Source: Lateolabrax maculatus
Lineage: Eukaryota; Chordata; Actinopteri; Acropomatiformes; Lateolabracidae
Assembly (NCBI GenBank): GCA_031216445.1
Contig: CM062214.1
Span: forward strand, 5,293,501 to 5,357,500
Length of the DNA stretch: 64,000 nt
Direction: 5' to 3'
Shown: positions 56,833-64,000 of the stretch, piece after piece
Layout of the letters: every line of letters starts with the position of its first letter
Position numbering within the stretch: position 1 is the first letter of the stretch
Program-made: the position numbers and the translations under genes
The notes under the pieces: generated by a model
What the model saw: only the letters and a program-made list of their open reading frames with translations
What the model was told of the DNA's origin: nothing
Database searches by the model: none

Positions 56833-58554
56833 CATTTGCATGTGCACACAGTAGCGAACAGGCTTCGTGTAGCGCCTTCTCATGCCCTAACAGCCTCATC
56901 ATTCTCTCTGCAGGTCCACAACGTGTCCTTCTCCTTTGAACTGATGCAGGACGGGGGTCTGGAGAGACCAAAGCCCCGACCAGAGGGTAGGAAGCACATT
57001 TAACTGGATGTATCACAATTAAGTTATTTATTTATTTATTTATTTTATTCATTTTTTAACCCCAGTCCAAGCCCTTTAATACTAGGTACCTCCCATACTT
57101 ATATTTACCTCAATGTTGATCAAATATGTAGCTGACACATTAAATTAACAGAAACAGCCTTCTAAATCTGACGCAACTTATTTTTCACAAGCTGCTTGCT
57201 CCAAATACTGTAGGTCCTGATTCAAAAATATGAAATTGATCAGCTTAAATTATTGATATCATATGAACGGAAGTGAAGTTTTAACTTGAAGAATGTTACT
57301 CTTAAAAACTTTGCAAACTTGTCCGCAAGAGAAAAGACACATTACTCTGTTGTGTAAAAGAGTGATGCTTCTGTGACCTCAAACAGTCTTTGGCAGGGTA
57401 CAAACACTGTCAGGTTGCTCACAGAATTAACATTTGCCAACTGCCGCCAGTGATGTTTTTCGCTTTAACCGGTGAAAGCGACGAAAATGAGAAACTGCTT
57501 CCTGAATATTTTGTACACTGATTTTACTGATGAGAAATAGACTTGTTTAGATTTTAAAATTTTTGACTTTTAGTTTTAAAGCTGCACTATTCAATATTTT
57601 TATATTAACAAAGGGTGAAATAACTATGTGCCAAGTGAAAGGTGTCGCTCATAGTGATAAACCAACAGATAACTATCCCCCAACTCCTCAGCTATATGCA
57701 GCATTTTAGCTTCTTTCAGCTCATTGTTGTAGTTTTAAGGCCCTTGTTCTGATTCAGTCAGTGTCACTTACAGCTACAGTGGGCAGTTGATTTTTAAAAA
57801 TAAAACAAAACACTCTGATACACTACCTGCCCAGCGCTGTTGAACACAGTGGAGCATTTAGCAGCTGAAGAGCCAGATATTAGAGTTGGTGGAGACCAAA
57901 ACAGAGCTAAAATGACAGTGAGTATTAGACTGAACATCATCAGTTGGCCAACCCCAAATTAATGCTAATATTGTTGCATGTCTGCTGGATATTTAGATAG
58001 GAAAGAGTTTGCAAACACGTTTTAAAAAACTGTGAAAGCTCCAGCATGGATTATTTATGGATTTACCCTCAGGTGGCTTTACAATAGAAATACTTCAGAA
58101 TTGAACAATGCATAAATTAATTCTTAGCAGAGTCTAACTCAAAATGTAGGTCCAATATGGTTCTTTGTTGAATAAGCTAAAAGGTTCTAAAATATTTGCA
58201 TGTGCTGTGCTTCAAATGGATTTCCAGTAATCATATTTTAACAATCATAGTACAACCAAAGCATCTCGTATCCGTCTGCTGAACCTTGTTTGTTAAAGGA
58301 GAGATTTGCATGGTGGGTACGGGCAATTAAGCTGTAGAGAGGCAGGAATGTGGCCCCTGTTAGTACAGTATGCAGCAGCTCTTGTTTAGTGGACTAGACA
58401 ACATTTGAACTCCCACTGGATGTCTGTCTGTATATAACTCTTCTATTGTCGCTCTGTTTTTTTGGTTCATTTTTCAGATATAGTGAACTGTGACCTTAAA
58501 TCGACACTGCGCGTCCTCTACAACCTCTTCACCAGGTACAGGAACGTAGACTGA
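41935..58554 (+). CDS. parva: parva, full coding span (alpha-parvin, 13 coding exons)
   Basis: Alpha-parvin is an actin-binding adaptor of the ILK-PINCH-parvin complex at integrin adhesions (family knowledge). Exons: 41935-42070, 46946-47035, 47208-47278, 47940-48042, 48244-48384, 50970-51085, 51308-51366, 53375-53394, 53500-53561, 54114-54182, 54894-54995, 56914-56986 and 58478-58554. They sum to 1,119 nt, or 372 residues plus TGA, the length I recall for human PARVA, and the protein reads nearly identical to it. It has an N-terminal Ser/Pro-rich segment, CH1 about 95-205 and CH2 about 262-369. Every intron is GT-AG and in phase. Teleosts have two parva paralogues (parvaa, parvab) and I cannot decide which. 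It lies head-to-tail about 3 kb downstream of the mical2 stop. Confidence 0.96.
42475..42677. repeat. structured (CA)n array with CTCTCA interruptions
   Basis: About 200 bases of CA units split by CTCTCA or CTCA about every 20-40 bases, 400 bases past parva exon 1. Makes long Thr/His-rich false open frames. Confidence 0.95.
43264..43315. repeat. G-rich tract with duplicated GGGGCAGCCGGCG unit
   Basis: G-runs around a directly repeated GGGGCAGCCGGC word in parva intron 1; could form a G-quadruplex. Confidence 0.7.
43628..43655 (+). CDS. candidate alternative parva first coding exon
   Basis: ATG 43628 (G at -3, G at +4) opens MGCGALCPP and ends at CAG|GTAGGA in phase 1, exactly the phase needed for parva exon 2. 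An earlier ATG at 43599 in another frame would overlap it. Support is splice phase and the Met-Gly-Cys start only. Confidence 0.25.
44304..44651. mobile_element. non-autonomous hAT-like MITE
   Basis: Left end CGGAGGTGGCAA mirrors right end CCCACCTCTG (imperfect terminal inverted repeats). Flanks GGTAAAAC (44296-44303) and AGTAAAAT (44652-44659) agree at 6 of 8 bases, fitting a decayed 8-bp target duplication. The interior repeats TACTCAAGTAAA words. Confidence 0.7.
44900..45345 (+). repeat. teleost interspersed repeat, TATTTGTATAGTGCCAAATG type
   Basis: GTTATCTCAAGACACTTTTC, then GCGACAGTGGCGAGGAAAAA and AGAAACCTCGAGCAGAACCA are very familiar from fish genomes. 3' end uncertain, passing into a GA-rich tract. 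Confidence 0.8.
46946..47035 (+). CDS. parva: parva exon 2
   Basis: Encodes VSELQEEGINAINLPLSPSH, then YELDPEDTML. Phase 1 on both sides. Confidence 0.96.
   Translation, partial: CLSFRKRGSMPSTFPSVLPTTSWTLRTPC
47208..47278 (+). CDS. parva: parva exon 3
   Basis: Encodes EENEVRTMVDPNSKHDRKLQ then ELMK, leading into CH1. Phase 1 to 0. Confidence 0.96.
47940..48042 (+). CDS. parva: parva exon 4 (CH1)
   Basis: Encodes VLIDWINDVLVGERIIVKDL, then AEDLYDGQVLQKLF, the first helices of CH1. Ends in phase 1. Confidence 0.97.
48244..48384 (+). CDS. parva: parva exon 5 (CH1)
   Basis: Encodes EKLEGEKLNVAEVTQSEIAQ, then QKLQTVLERINDSLKLS. Phase 1 on both sides. Confidence 0.97.
48385..50969 (+). other. 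parva: parva intron 5
   Basis: 2.6 kb, AT-rich. No exon or repeat family recognised. Confidence 0.85.
50970..51085 (+). CDS. parva: parva exon 6 (end of CH1)
   Basis: Encodes SVHAKSIVAILHLLVALSQH, then FRAPIRLPDHVSIQVVVVQ. Ends in phase 0. Confidence 0.97.
51308..51366 (+). CDS. parva: parva exon 7 (inter-CH linker)
   Basis: Encodes KREGILQSRQIQEEITGNTE, identical in wording to the human linker. Ends in phase 2. Confidence 0.97.
51367..53374 (+). other. parva: parva intron 7
   Basis: AT-rich, with CA tracts near 52546-52570 and 52688-52712; ends in a (TC)n tract just before the 20-nt microexon. Confidence 0.85.
53375..53394 (+). CDS. parva: parva exon 8, 20-nt microexon
   Basis: Between a (TC)n tract with CAG and donor GTATGT, 20 bases give AFSGRH plus split codons on either side, matching human EALSGRHERD. 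Without it the frame breaks. Confidence 0.92.
53500..53561 (+). CDS. parva: parva exon 9
   Basis: Encodes ERDAFDTLFDHAPDKLNVVK and K. Phase 1 to 0, start of CH2. Confidence 0.97.
54114..54182 (+). CDS. parva: parva exon 10 (CH2)
   Basis: Encodes TLITFVNKHLNKLNLEVSEL, then DTQ. 23 codons, phase 0. Its donor GTACGT runs straight into a CT/CA/CGCA repeat. Confidence 0.97.
54190..54292. repeat. (CT)n-(CA)n-(CGCA)n compound repeat
   Basis: Starts immediately after the donor of parva exon 10. Includes about seven CGCA/CACG units near 54253-54278. Confidence 0.95.
54894..54995 (+). CDS. parva: parva exon 11 (CH2)
   Basis: Encodes FADGVYLVLLMGLLEGYFVP, then LYNFFLTPENFDQK. 34 codons, phase 0. Confidence 0.97.
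55045..55340. repeat. probable interspersed repeat, AAAGGGATAGTTCA type
   Basis: Starts with TTAAAGGGATAGTTCACT, the usual opening of a fish repeat. The right boundary is a guess. Confidence 0.5.
55734..55774. repeat. (GT)n microsatellite
   Basis: GT run of about 20 units in parva intron 11. Confidence 0.95.
56776..56831. repeat. (GT)n microsatellite
   Basis: GT run of about 28 units in parva intron 11, about 80 bases before exon 12. Confidence 0.95.
56914..56986 (+). CDS. parva: parva exon 12 (CH2)
   Basis: Encodes VHNVSFSFELMQDGGLERPK, then PRPE. Ends in phase 1 at GTAGGA. Confidence 0.96.
56987..58477 (+). other. parva: parva intron 12
   Basis: Contains (TTTA)n near 57024-57048 and a reverse-oriented copy of repeat family C at 57580-57900. 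Confidence 0.8.
57580..57900 (-). repeat. interspersed repeat family C, copy 3
   Basis: Reverse complement of the order seen in copy 2: AACTATGTGCCAAGTGAAAG, GTGTCGCTCATAGTGATAAA, then GGAGCATTTAGCAGCTGAAG. Confidence 0.65.
58478..58554 (+). CDS. parva: parva exon 13 (stop TGA)
   Basis: Encodes DIVNCDLKSTLRVLYNLFTR, then YRNVD and TGA, the expected C-terminus (human ends KYRNVE). Confidence 0.97.
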
Positions 58555-60514
58555 GCACCATGTGTAGCAAGAGGGAACACTTCATACCATGGACCACATT
58601 TTAAAGCTTTTCCATATGTTTTCTCCTTCTATTTGTTGTAGAAATCTGTTTTTATCTGAATGCATGCATCACATTTTGTCCCTGTTGGACAATGTAGCAC
58701 CCACAAATCTGTATTTTGTTTTTCAATTCCTGCAGAGACCCTTGGCTTGTGTGCCACAAAATGTTTAACCTTTAATTGTTAATTGGGCATTGCTATACAG
58801 TCTTACAGACATCTATGAGCTAAATAAGATAGCCAATATTAATGTTTAGTTAAGTCATAAAGGTAATAACCCTGCATTGATAGCATGAAAGGGAGATTTT
58901 AGATGAACATTTGTATCTTTTAATTCCAAAAAGAAAATGTTTAGATGTATTTATTGTATATTTTGATACACTTCTTTCTTACTTTTCTAGCTACTTTATT
59001 TTCTTCTATCTGCTCTTGTTTATGTCATTCATAAGTGCCTTTATTTAAAACATGTGAACACTATCAGCTCCCAATACTTAATATCGGGATGAATGTGCTC
59101 CCCAGTTGTCTTAACGCTCCAGATTTCCTTTGCACATGTGGAGGAACATTTTAAATATTTGACCAAAGCTCTGTTGTATTCACACTGTAAAACTTATAAA
59201 GGCTTTACTCAGCAGCTGCTCGCTTCCTTGCATCTCTTTGCAACATGCATCTTATTTTTAATTGAGGCACATCAACATTATATAATCACTCTGCAAATGA
59301 AATTTGACTGAATATATGAAATGTGAGGTGTGTTCTACTTTCAACGCAATTTTGTGTCTTCCTACAAAAAACGCAGCCGCTATCTGTGGCTCGGACAGCC
59401 AGCGCCTTCGCTTTCATGTATCTGTTTATGTTTTAACACATTACATTCAGTAAATCATTCAGTCCCTGAATGCAACTGCATTTTTTTTTTTTTACCCTTC
59501 AAGGTAAGCAAAGAAGAATGCTTTTCTAACAAAACAAATATTGGGGTCAGATTGGTTCCAATTTTGCCCGCACAGAAAGACAAGTGAACCTCCACAACAA
59601 TTTTCTCCTAGCTAAATAGAGACAGACTGTTTGAAACGCTGTGTAAAAGCTTTCTGAATTGGAGCTGACCCCAACACAGGCCAAAATAGATAGTTACAGT
59701 TACAGAATAGATGAAAAGGTTCATTTTCCTCACACATTCCACAATAGCGATTGAAAAGAAAGGGAAGTGTGTGTGTGTGTGTGCGTGTTGATGTATTATC
59801 AGTTATACAGTGGTATTGCAGTATTCTCTGCTGATACCCACACACACTGCAAAGTTGTGTAGTCCCTAACATATGAAGTGAGTCTATAAATTCTGAAGTG
59901 AGTAATTTATTTGGACTGTAACATATTTCAAGGTGAGAACATTGTACAGGCTATAATTTGATATTTAGTCGAGACTTTGTAAGAAATGGGCTCTATTTCC
60001 TCAGATGTAATGCCTGACTAGCAGCGGTTCTTTTACATTTCACCTTCAAGAAGCTCTTAAAACACCCACATTTCAGTATGTGAATATGGAAAATATCTTC
60101 AGGCACATATACAGTATGCGTGTGTCAACGAAATGCCTGGAGCACAGTGTAACGTTTGGTACGAGTAACAATATCCGGGGTTGATTGCCCTCTCATATGC
60201 TCTCATGTCAGCTGCAACAGATCCTGAGGGATCTGAAACCATGTTACGATCATTTCCTCTTCGCTCTCCTCGCCCAGGGAACAATTCAGCTGCTCCAGTT
60301 ATTACTTTGTTACATTATTGTTATTGCATTATTGTTACATCGTCGCTCTGTGTGGGGGTCACATGGGGACACAGCCGCATTCCTCTGATTGAAGACACCA
60401 CAGTAAACATACATGAGTGATAATGGGAAGAAAAAGTTGAATTACAAGGGTTGGAGAGTACTACTTATCATCATGGTTTGACGTTTTCTTAAAAAATACA
60501 CTCACACTTTATTG

Positions 60515-60830
60515 CCCAGAGTTAGATGATGAGATGAGAGAACCACTCATGTCTGTACAGTAATGTATGTATGTATGTATGTATGTATGTATGTAGCTGG
60601 AGACAGCAGCCGTTTAGCTTAGCTTAGCATAAAGACTGGAGGCGGGGGGAAACAGCTAGCCTGGCTCTGTCCAAAGGTAACAAAATCTGCCTACCAGCAC
60701 CTCTAAAGCGCACTCATTTACACGGTATATCTCGATATTGTTTAATCTGTACAAAACCAAAGTGTAAAAACAAGTCACTATTTCACAGGGGGTTATGTGC
60801 CAGACTCATTTTTGACCATTTCATCATATT
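60515..60830 (+). repeat. interspersed repeat family B, copy 3
   Basis: AGAGTTAGATGATGAGATGA, then GTTTAGCTTAGCTTAGCATA, AAACAGCTAGCCTGGCTCTG and AGGGGGTTATGTGCCAGAC. Best-preserved copy. A (TATG)n array sits inside at 60563-60595. Confidence 0.8.
60563..60595. repeat. (TATG)n tetranucleotide inside repeat family B
   Basis: About eight TATG units within the repeat body. Confidence 0.95.
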
Positions 60831-62889
60831 TATGGGTCTTCTCATCTAAGTCGCAGTAAAAAAAATGAATATGGGTCAGATTACATTGAAAATATTGCAC
60901 CTTGATTGCAATTTAGGTTCCACAAATATTCTTTTTTCTCTTTAAGCATCTTAAAACATTTTCAACGTAAATAAAATTTTTCATATTTGGCATTTACAGT
61001 TGTTCAAATCAAATGACCCATACAAAACAACAGGTGTACCATGTGTGTTCTACAACATGTGGGATGCTGTTTCTTTTGTGTAAGTTTTTGTTGGTGCTGT
61101 ATTAATCAAAGGCCACATGGAGGCTCTTGAAACAGAAGAGGAGCGCTTGCTGGAAATGGTCATCTTCCATTTTCACTGTAAATAAAAAGGAATAAAAACT
61201 CCATTAACCATAAAACAAAAAACAAATATTTGTTAAGTCACCATTAACAAAACTGGCAACCTGAGAGGAGTAATTTACTTTGACATACAGTAGAACATAT
61301 TCAGCATTTAGAATTGGTCAAATCAAATTAGCCTTACAAAAACATGCTGCCATAAATGTCAAGAGGTGTACTGTACTGCCACATTTTAAAGACATAATCA
61401 AAAATGTAAACAAGTAATCCATGTCAATGTAACTATCATCTTATTGCAATTTTTTTCATGTTATTTGGGCTATACACATATGTGTGTGTATATATACATA
61501 CATACATATATGGGGGACAGCTTGTTCCGCTGGCCCCGAGTGGCCAAGTGAAATCCATTAATACTGTTTTAAAGCTTGGGTTTTGGTAATAATGATAATA
61601 ATGGTAATTATAATGAATTTACATTATCCCTTACTTGTTCTGCTCTCCTTTTCAGATAGCAGTGTGGCCCCGGATAATACCTTGATACCTCAACCGCTTT
61701 GTGTCCTGCTCCTTCATGAAGTAAAACATGAGAAGAGAAGAGACACATTCAGTAGTTTTATCTTATCTATATGTAGCCAAGATAACATTGTCGTAACAGT
61801 CCTCCCAACACCTTACATCACAGGTTACCTATTAACCAAATTTGTAATATCTAACATGATCCACTGGATTAGTCCATTTCCCTCAGTGAGGTAATTCAAT
61901 CACTTTTAACCACTTAAGACTAATTTTGGCAAACAACTACCTCATTTGAGTCTGGATTCAGGCTTTATAGCTTCTACAATATTTGGTTTTCATCAGTAAC
62001 AACTAGCCAAATCTGACAAAGAAGAAAGTCTGGCTTTTTAATGGTTGATTCTCCCACAAAGCACCAGTGTTAACTTTATCACAACGTGGCAGCTCCAGCA
62101 GGTCCTGAAGTTCTCATCTGCAGCTGGCATTGACCTCTTGACCCCCTTATGAACCAGGGCAGGAGAAAAGACTGTTTTCCTGGTGAGGATCAATAAAGTA
62201 TCACATTATTATATTATGTGGCCTTAGATAAAAGGCTCGGCCATACAGCCCAATAATGTTTTGCTGGCACTCCACTTAGGTAATGTTACAAAGTAGAGCA
62301 AGATTGCTTCATCAGTCATAAGTGCATCGATGCTGTATGTTTATGCGCTGACATGTCTCCTTTTCCCCGACATTTCTTAGAGGCCTTTTCTCCAGTCTTG
62401 GGGATAAATATCTCTGCAGAAGCCATACGACAAAATCACTTTGCCACCCTGAGAAGAGACAGAGAGAGCAAGAGAAACAGACGACGGGGGGAAGGAGGTA
62501 TTATCACATGAGACTCAAACAGTACATCCCATTATGTGCCCGGGTGTGTATGTGCCCTCCCTACTACTAGTGTGCAGGACTCTCACAGTGAGAGCTGGCT
62601 GCGATGATAAGGGCAGCAAAGGAGAAAAAAAAAAACCTTGTTACTATACATGAAAAATGTATATGAACGACACTCTAATACGATGTATTATCAAAATGAC
62701 CATGAGACACAGAGTGCCTGTGAAAGTGCAGTTTTACACATGATGAGTTTATGCTTGCTGCAGGTTAGAGTACTGTACTGGCTTCATCTCCATGTGTACA
62801 TTAATCTAACATTATCTCATCATTCTGAACAGAGGCAACATGCTGACGTGTTAATTAGCAGTAAACACATAGTACAGCCGAGGCTGGCG

Positions 62890-63015
62890 GGAACGTCATT
62901 AGTTTTGCAGGAATTTGGTCATAAGCCAAAATACTGGACGGATTCAAATTTAGACCTGATGATGGCGCTAAATGAAAAGTTAAGGGATCACCAAAGTGAT
63001 TACAACCCACCCTGT
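62890..63015 (-). repeat. interspersed repeat family A, copy 3 (reverse fragment)
   Basis: GAATTTGGTCATAAGCCAAA, then GACCTGATGATGGCGCTAAA and GGGATCACCAAAGTGATTAC are the reverse complement of family A text. Explains the open frame found here. Confidence 0.75.
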
Positions 63016-63109
63016 AATAAACGGTGGTAGACCAACCGCGAGACCAACATTGGCATCCCTGGAGCAACGTCGCTGGAGTAGGTAAAAACCTAGGTAGTGG
63101 GGTTTACAT

Positions 63110-63345
63110 ATTATCTGGATTTCTGTCCACTCCAGCTGGCATGTTTAGGCTTCTCAAAACCAGGATAAGGGATTACCCAGGTTCTGGAAAACCATGATAT
63201 CGCACAATCTTACACATGCAAACATTCTCTATAACCAAGATGCCAAATACCCAGTAACAGGGATAACACACATGAGACATGACAGTGATATCAATATATG
63301 TAAGCATGTTTCCCAAAATGTTGAGCTGTTCCTTTAAATCCTCTT
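63110..63345. repeat. probable teleost interspersed repeat
   Basis: AACATTCTCTATAACCAAGA, GGGATAACACACATGAGACA and TAAGCATGTTTCCCAAAATG are words I associate with a fish repeat. Boundaries approximate. Confidence 0.5.
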
Positions 63346-64000
63346 CAGCTTGATTTCTGGGACACATGTCCTGCACTTGTAGTCCTTTGGGGCAGGACCA
63401 GTGCAGTCTGGTCCCTGTTTCAAACGTAGTCCCTGACCACTTATGATGCACATAATGACACAAAAGGTAAAACTGATTCAGATCAGCACTCCACAAGAGT
63501 GACAGTGCTTGTGACCGCTCTTGACTAGTTCATTCACTCGCTCTACCTCTCTGAGCAGCGTGATCAATGCCGATCATGGAAATTGAGCCCCGGAAGCTCA
63601 GCGCTGTAACTGCTATCTTTCATGTCTGCATGGCTCTCTCTCTATCCACATGTCAAATAAATGTCAAAAATTCAAAAGGAGGCTGGTCTGCTCCCCCTTT
63701 CTATAAAATGGAGCATTTAACAACACAAAAGAGAGGAGGCTCGGTGTACCTGAAGCCCTGTGTTCCTCTGGCACACTCCATCTGCGGCTTTTTGTATTTT
63801 TTTTTTTTTTACTGCAGTATACACTATTGAGGTTGCATTGTGAACATTATGTTCAAGTAAAAAAGTGGGACAGTGTGCCAGGCTGTCACATGGCCCCTCA
63901 GAAAGAAGCTGCGATTTAAACCTGAACCCTGCAGTGGAAATCAAATGAATGGGCTGATGTGAATATAACGTTCTCACAGCGATGTGCTTTATAGTCTTGT

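Larger units (their letters stand above)
54996..56913 (+). other. parva: parva intron 11
   Basis: Contains a probable interspersed repeat opening with the AAAGGGATAGTTCA word (55045-55340), (GT)n at 55734-55774, a T-run at 56100-56117 and (GT)n at 56776-56831. Minus-strand open frames near 55358-55672 have no recognised relative. Confidence 0.8.
58555..61190 (+). other. parva: parva 3'UTR and downstream sequence
   Basis: No coding signal. I saw no canonical AATAAA close to the stop; the first clear ones are near 60970 and 61172-61190. Either the 3'UTR is long or a variant signal is used. A repeat copy lies at 60515-60830. Confidence 0.45.
61191..64000. other. intergenic sequence downstream of parva
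   Basis: Interspersed repeat fragments only. The 130-codon open frame at 62638-63030 overlaps a repeat copy and is not taken as a gene. No exon of the next human neighbour (TEAD1, from memory) was recognised. Confidence 0.5.

Noticed and set aside
62638..63030. 130-codon open frame downstream of parva
   Set aside because: Its second part is a reverse copy of repeat family A, and the first part has no recognisable domain.
1..64000. CRISPR arrays, phage genes, operons and tRNA genes
   Set aside because: The window is a vertebrate nuclear locus; the direct repeats are microsatellites or interspersed elements and no tRNA-like cloverleaf was noticed.

Overview
This is a gene-sparse vertebrate nuclear window, almost certainly from a ray-finned (probably percomorph) teleost. 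It contains two multi-exon genes on the + strand with GT-AG introns, many long (CA)n/(TG)n arrays, and many interspersed repeats whose wording I recognise from teleost genomes. I assembled the exons by eye from splice sites, phase continuity and remembered human proteins. No alignment was run.

Region 1 (1-3405) is upstream or intron-1 sequence of the first gene, starting with a degenerate tandem repeat. Region 2 (3406-40340) is mical2, the MICAL-family flavoprotein monooxygenase that oxidises actin. The domains run in order: FAD monooxygenase, CH, a bipartite nuclear localisation signal split across two exons, a long proline/acidic linker, LIM, then alternative C-termini. A composite exon at 26834-27190 either reads through to a stop (short isoform, about 1,367 residues) or uses an internal donor at 26916. 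That donor matches in phase the exon at 32041 and twelve more exons encoding a MICALCL-like region and a C-terminal bMERB coiled coil (long isoform, about 1,869 residues). So MICAL2 and 'MICALCL' look like one transcription unit here.

Region 3 (about 38912-41934) is the mical2 3'UTR plus a short intergenic segment. It holds two perfect TGACGTCA sites exactly 40 bp apart, polyadenylation signals, and a GC-rich promoter-like block. Region 4 (41935-58554) is parva (alpha-parvin), with 13 coding exons summing to exactly 372 codons plus stop, the length I recall for human PARVA. It has two CH domains and a 20-nt microexon. A second possible first exon lies in intron 1. Region 5 (58555-64000) is parva 3'UTR and intergenic repeats; I see no further gene.

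The MICAL2-PARVA order matches, from memory, the arrangement on human 11p15. Both products act on the actin cytoskeleton: MICAL2 through actin oxidation (and MRTF/SRF signalling), parvin through the ILK-PINCH-parvin adhesion complex. I found no tRNA, rRNA, CRISPR array or intact autonomous transposon. The transposon-derived material is a decayed LINE reverse-transcriptase fragment, a hAT-like MITE and several non-autonomous families present in multiple copies. No undescribed biological system is evident. The most useful leads are the alternative mical2 C-termini, the candidate extra exons, the parva alternative first exon and the paired CRE block.
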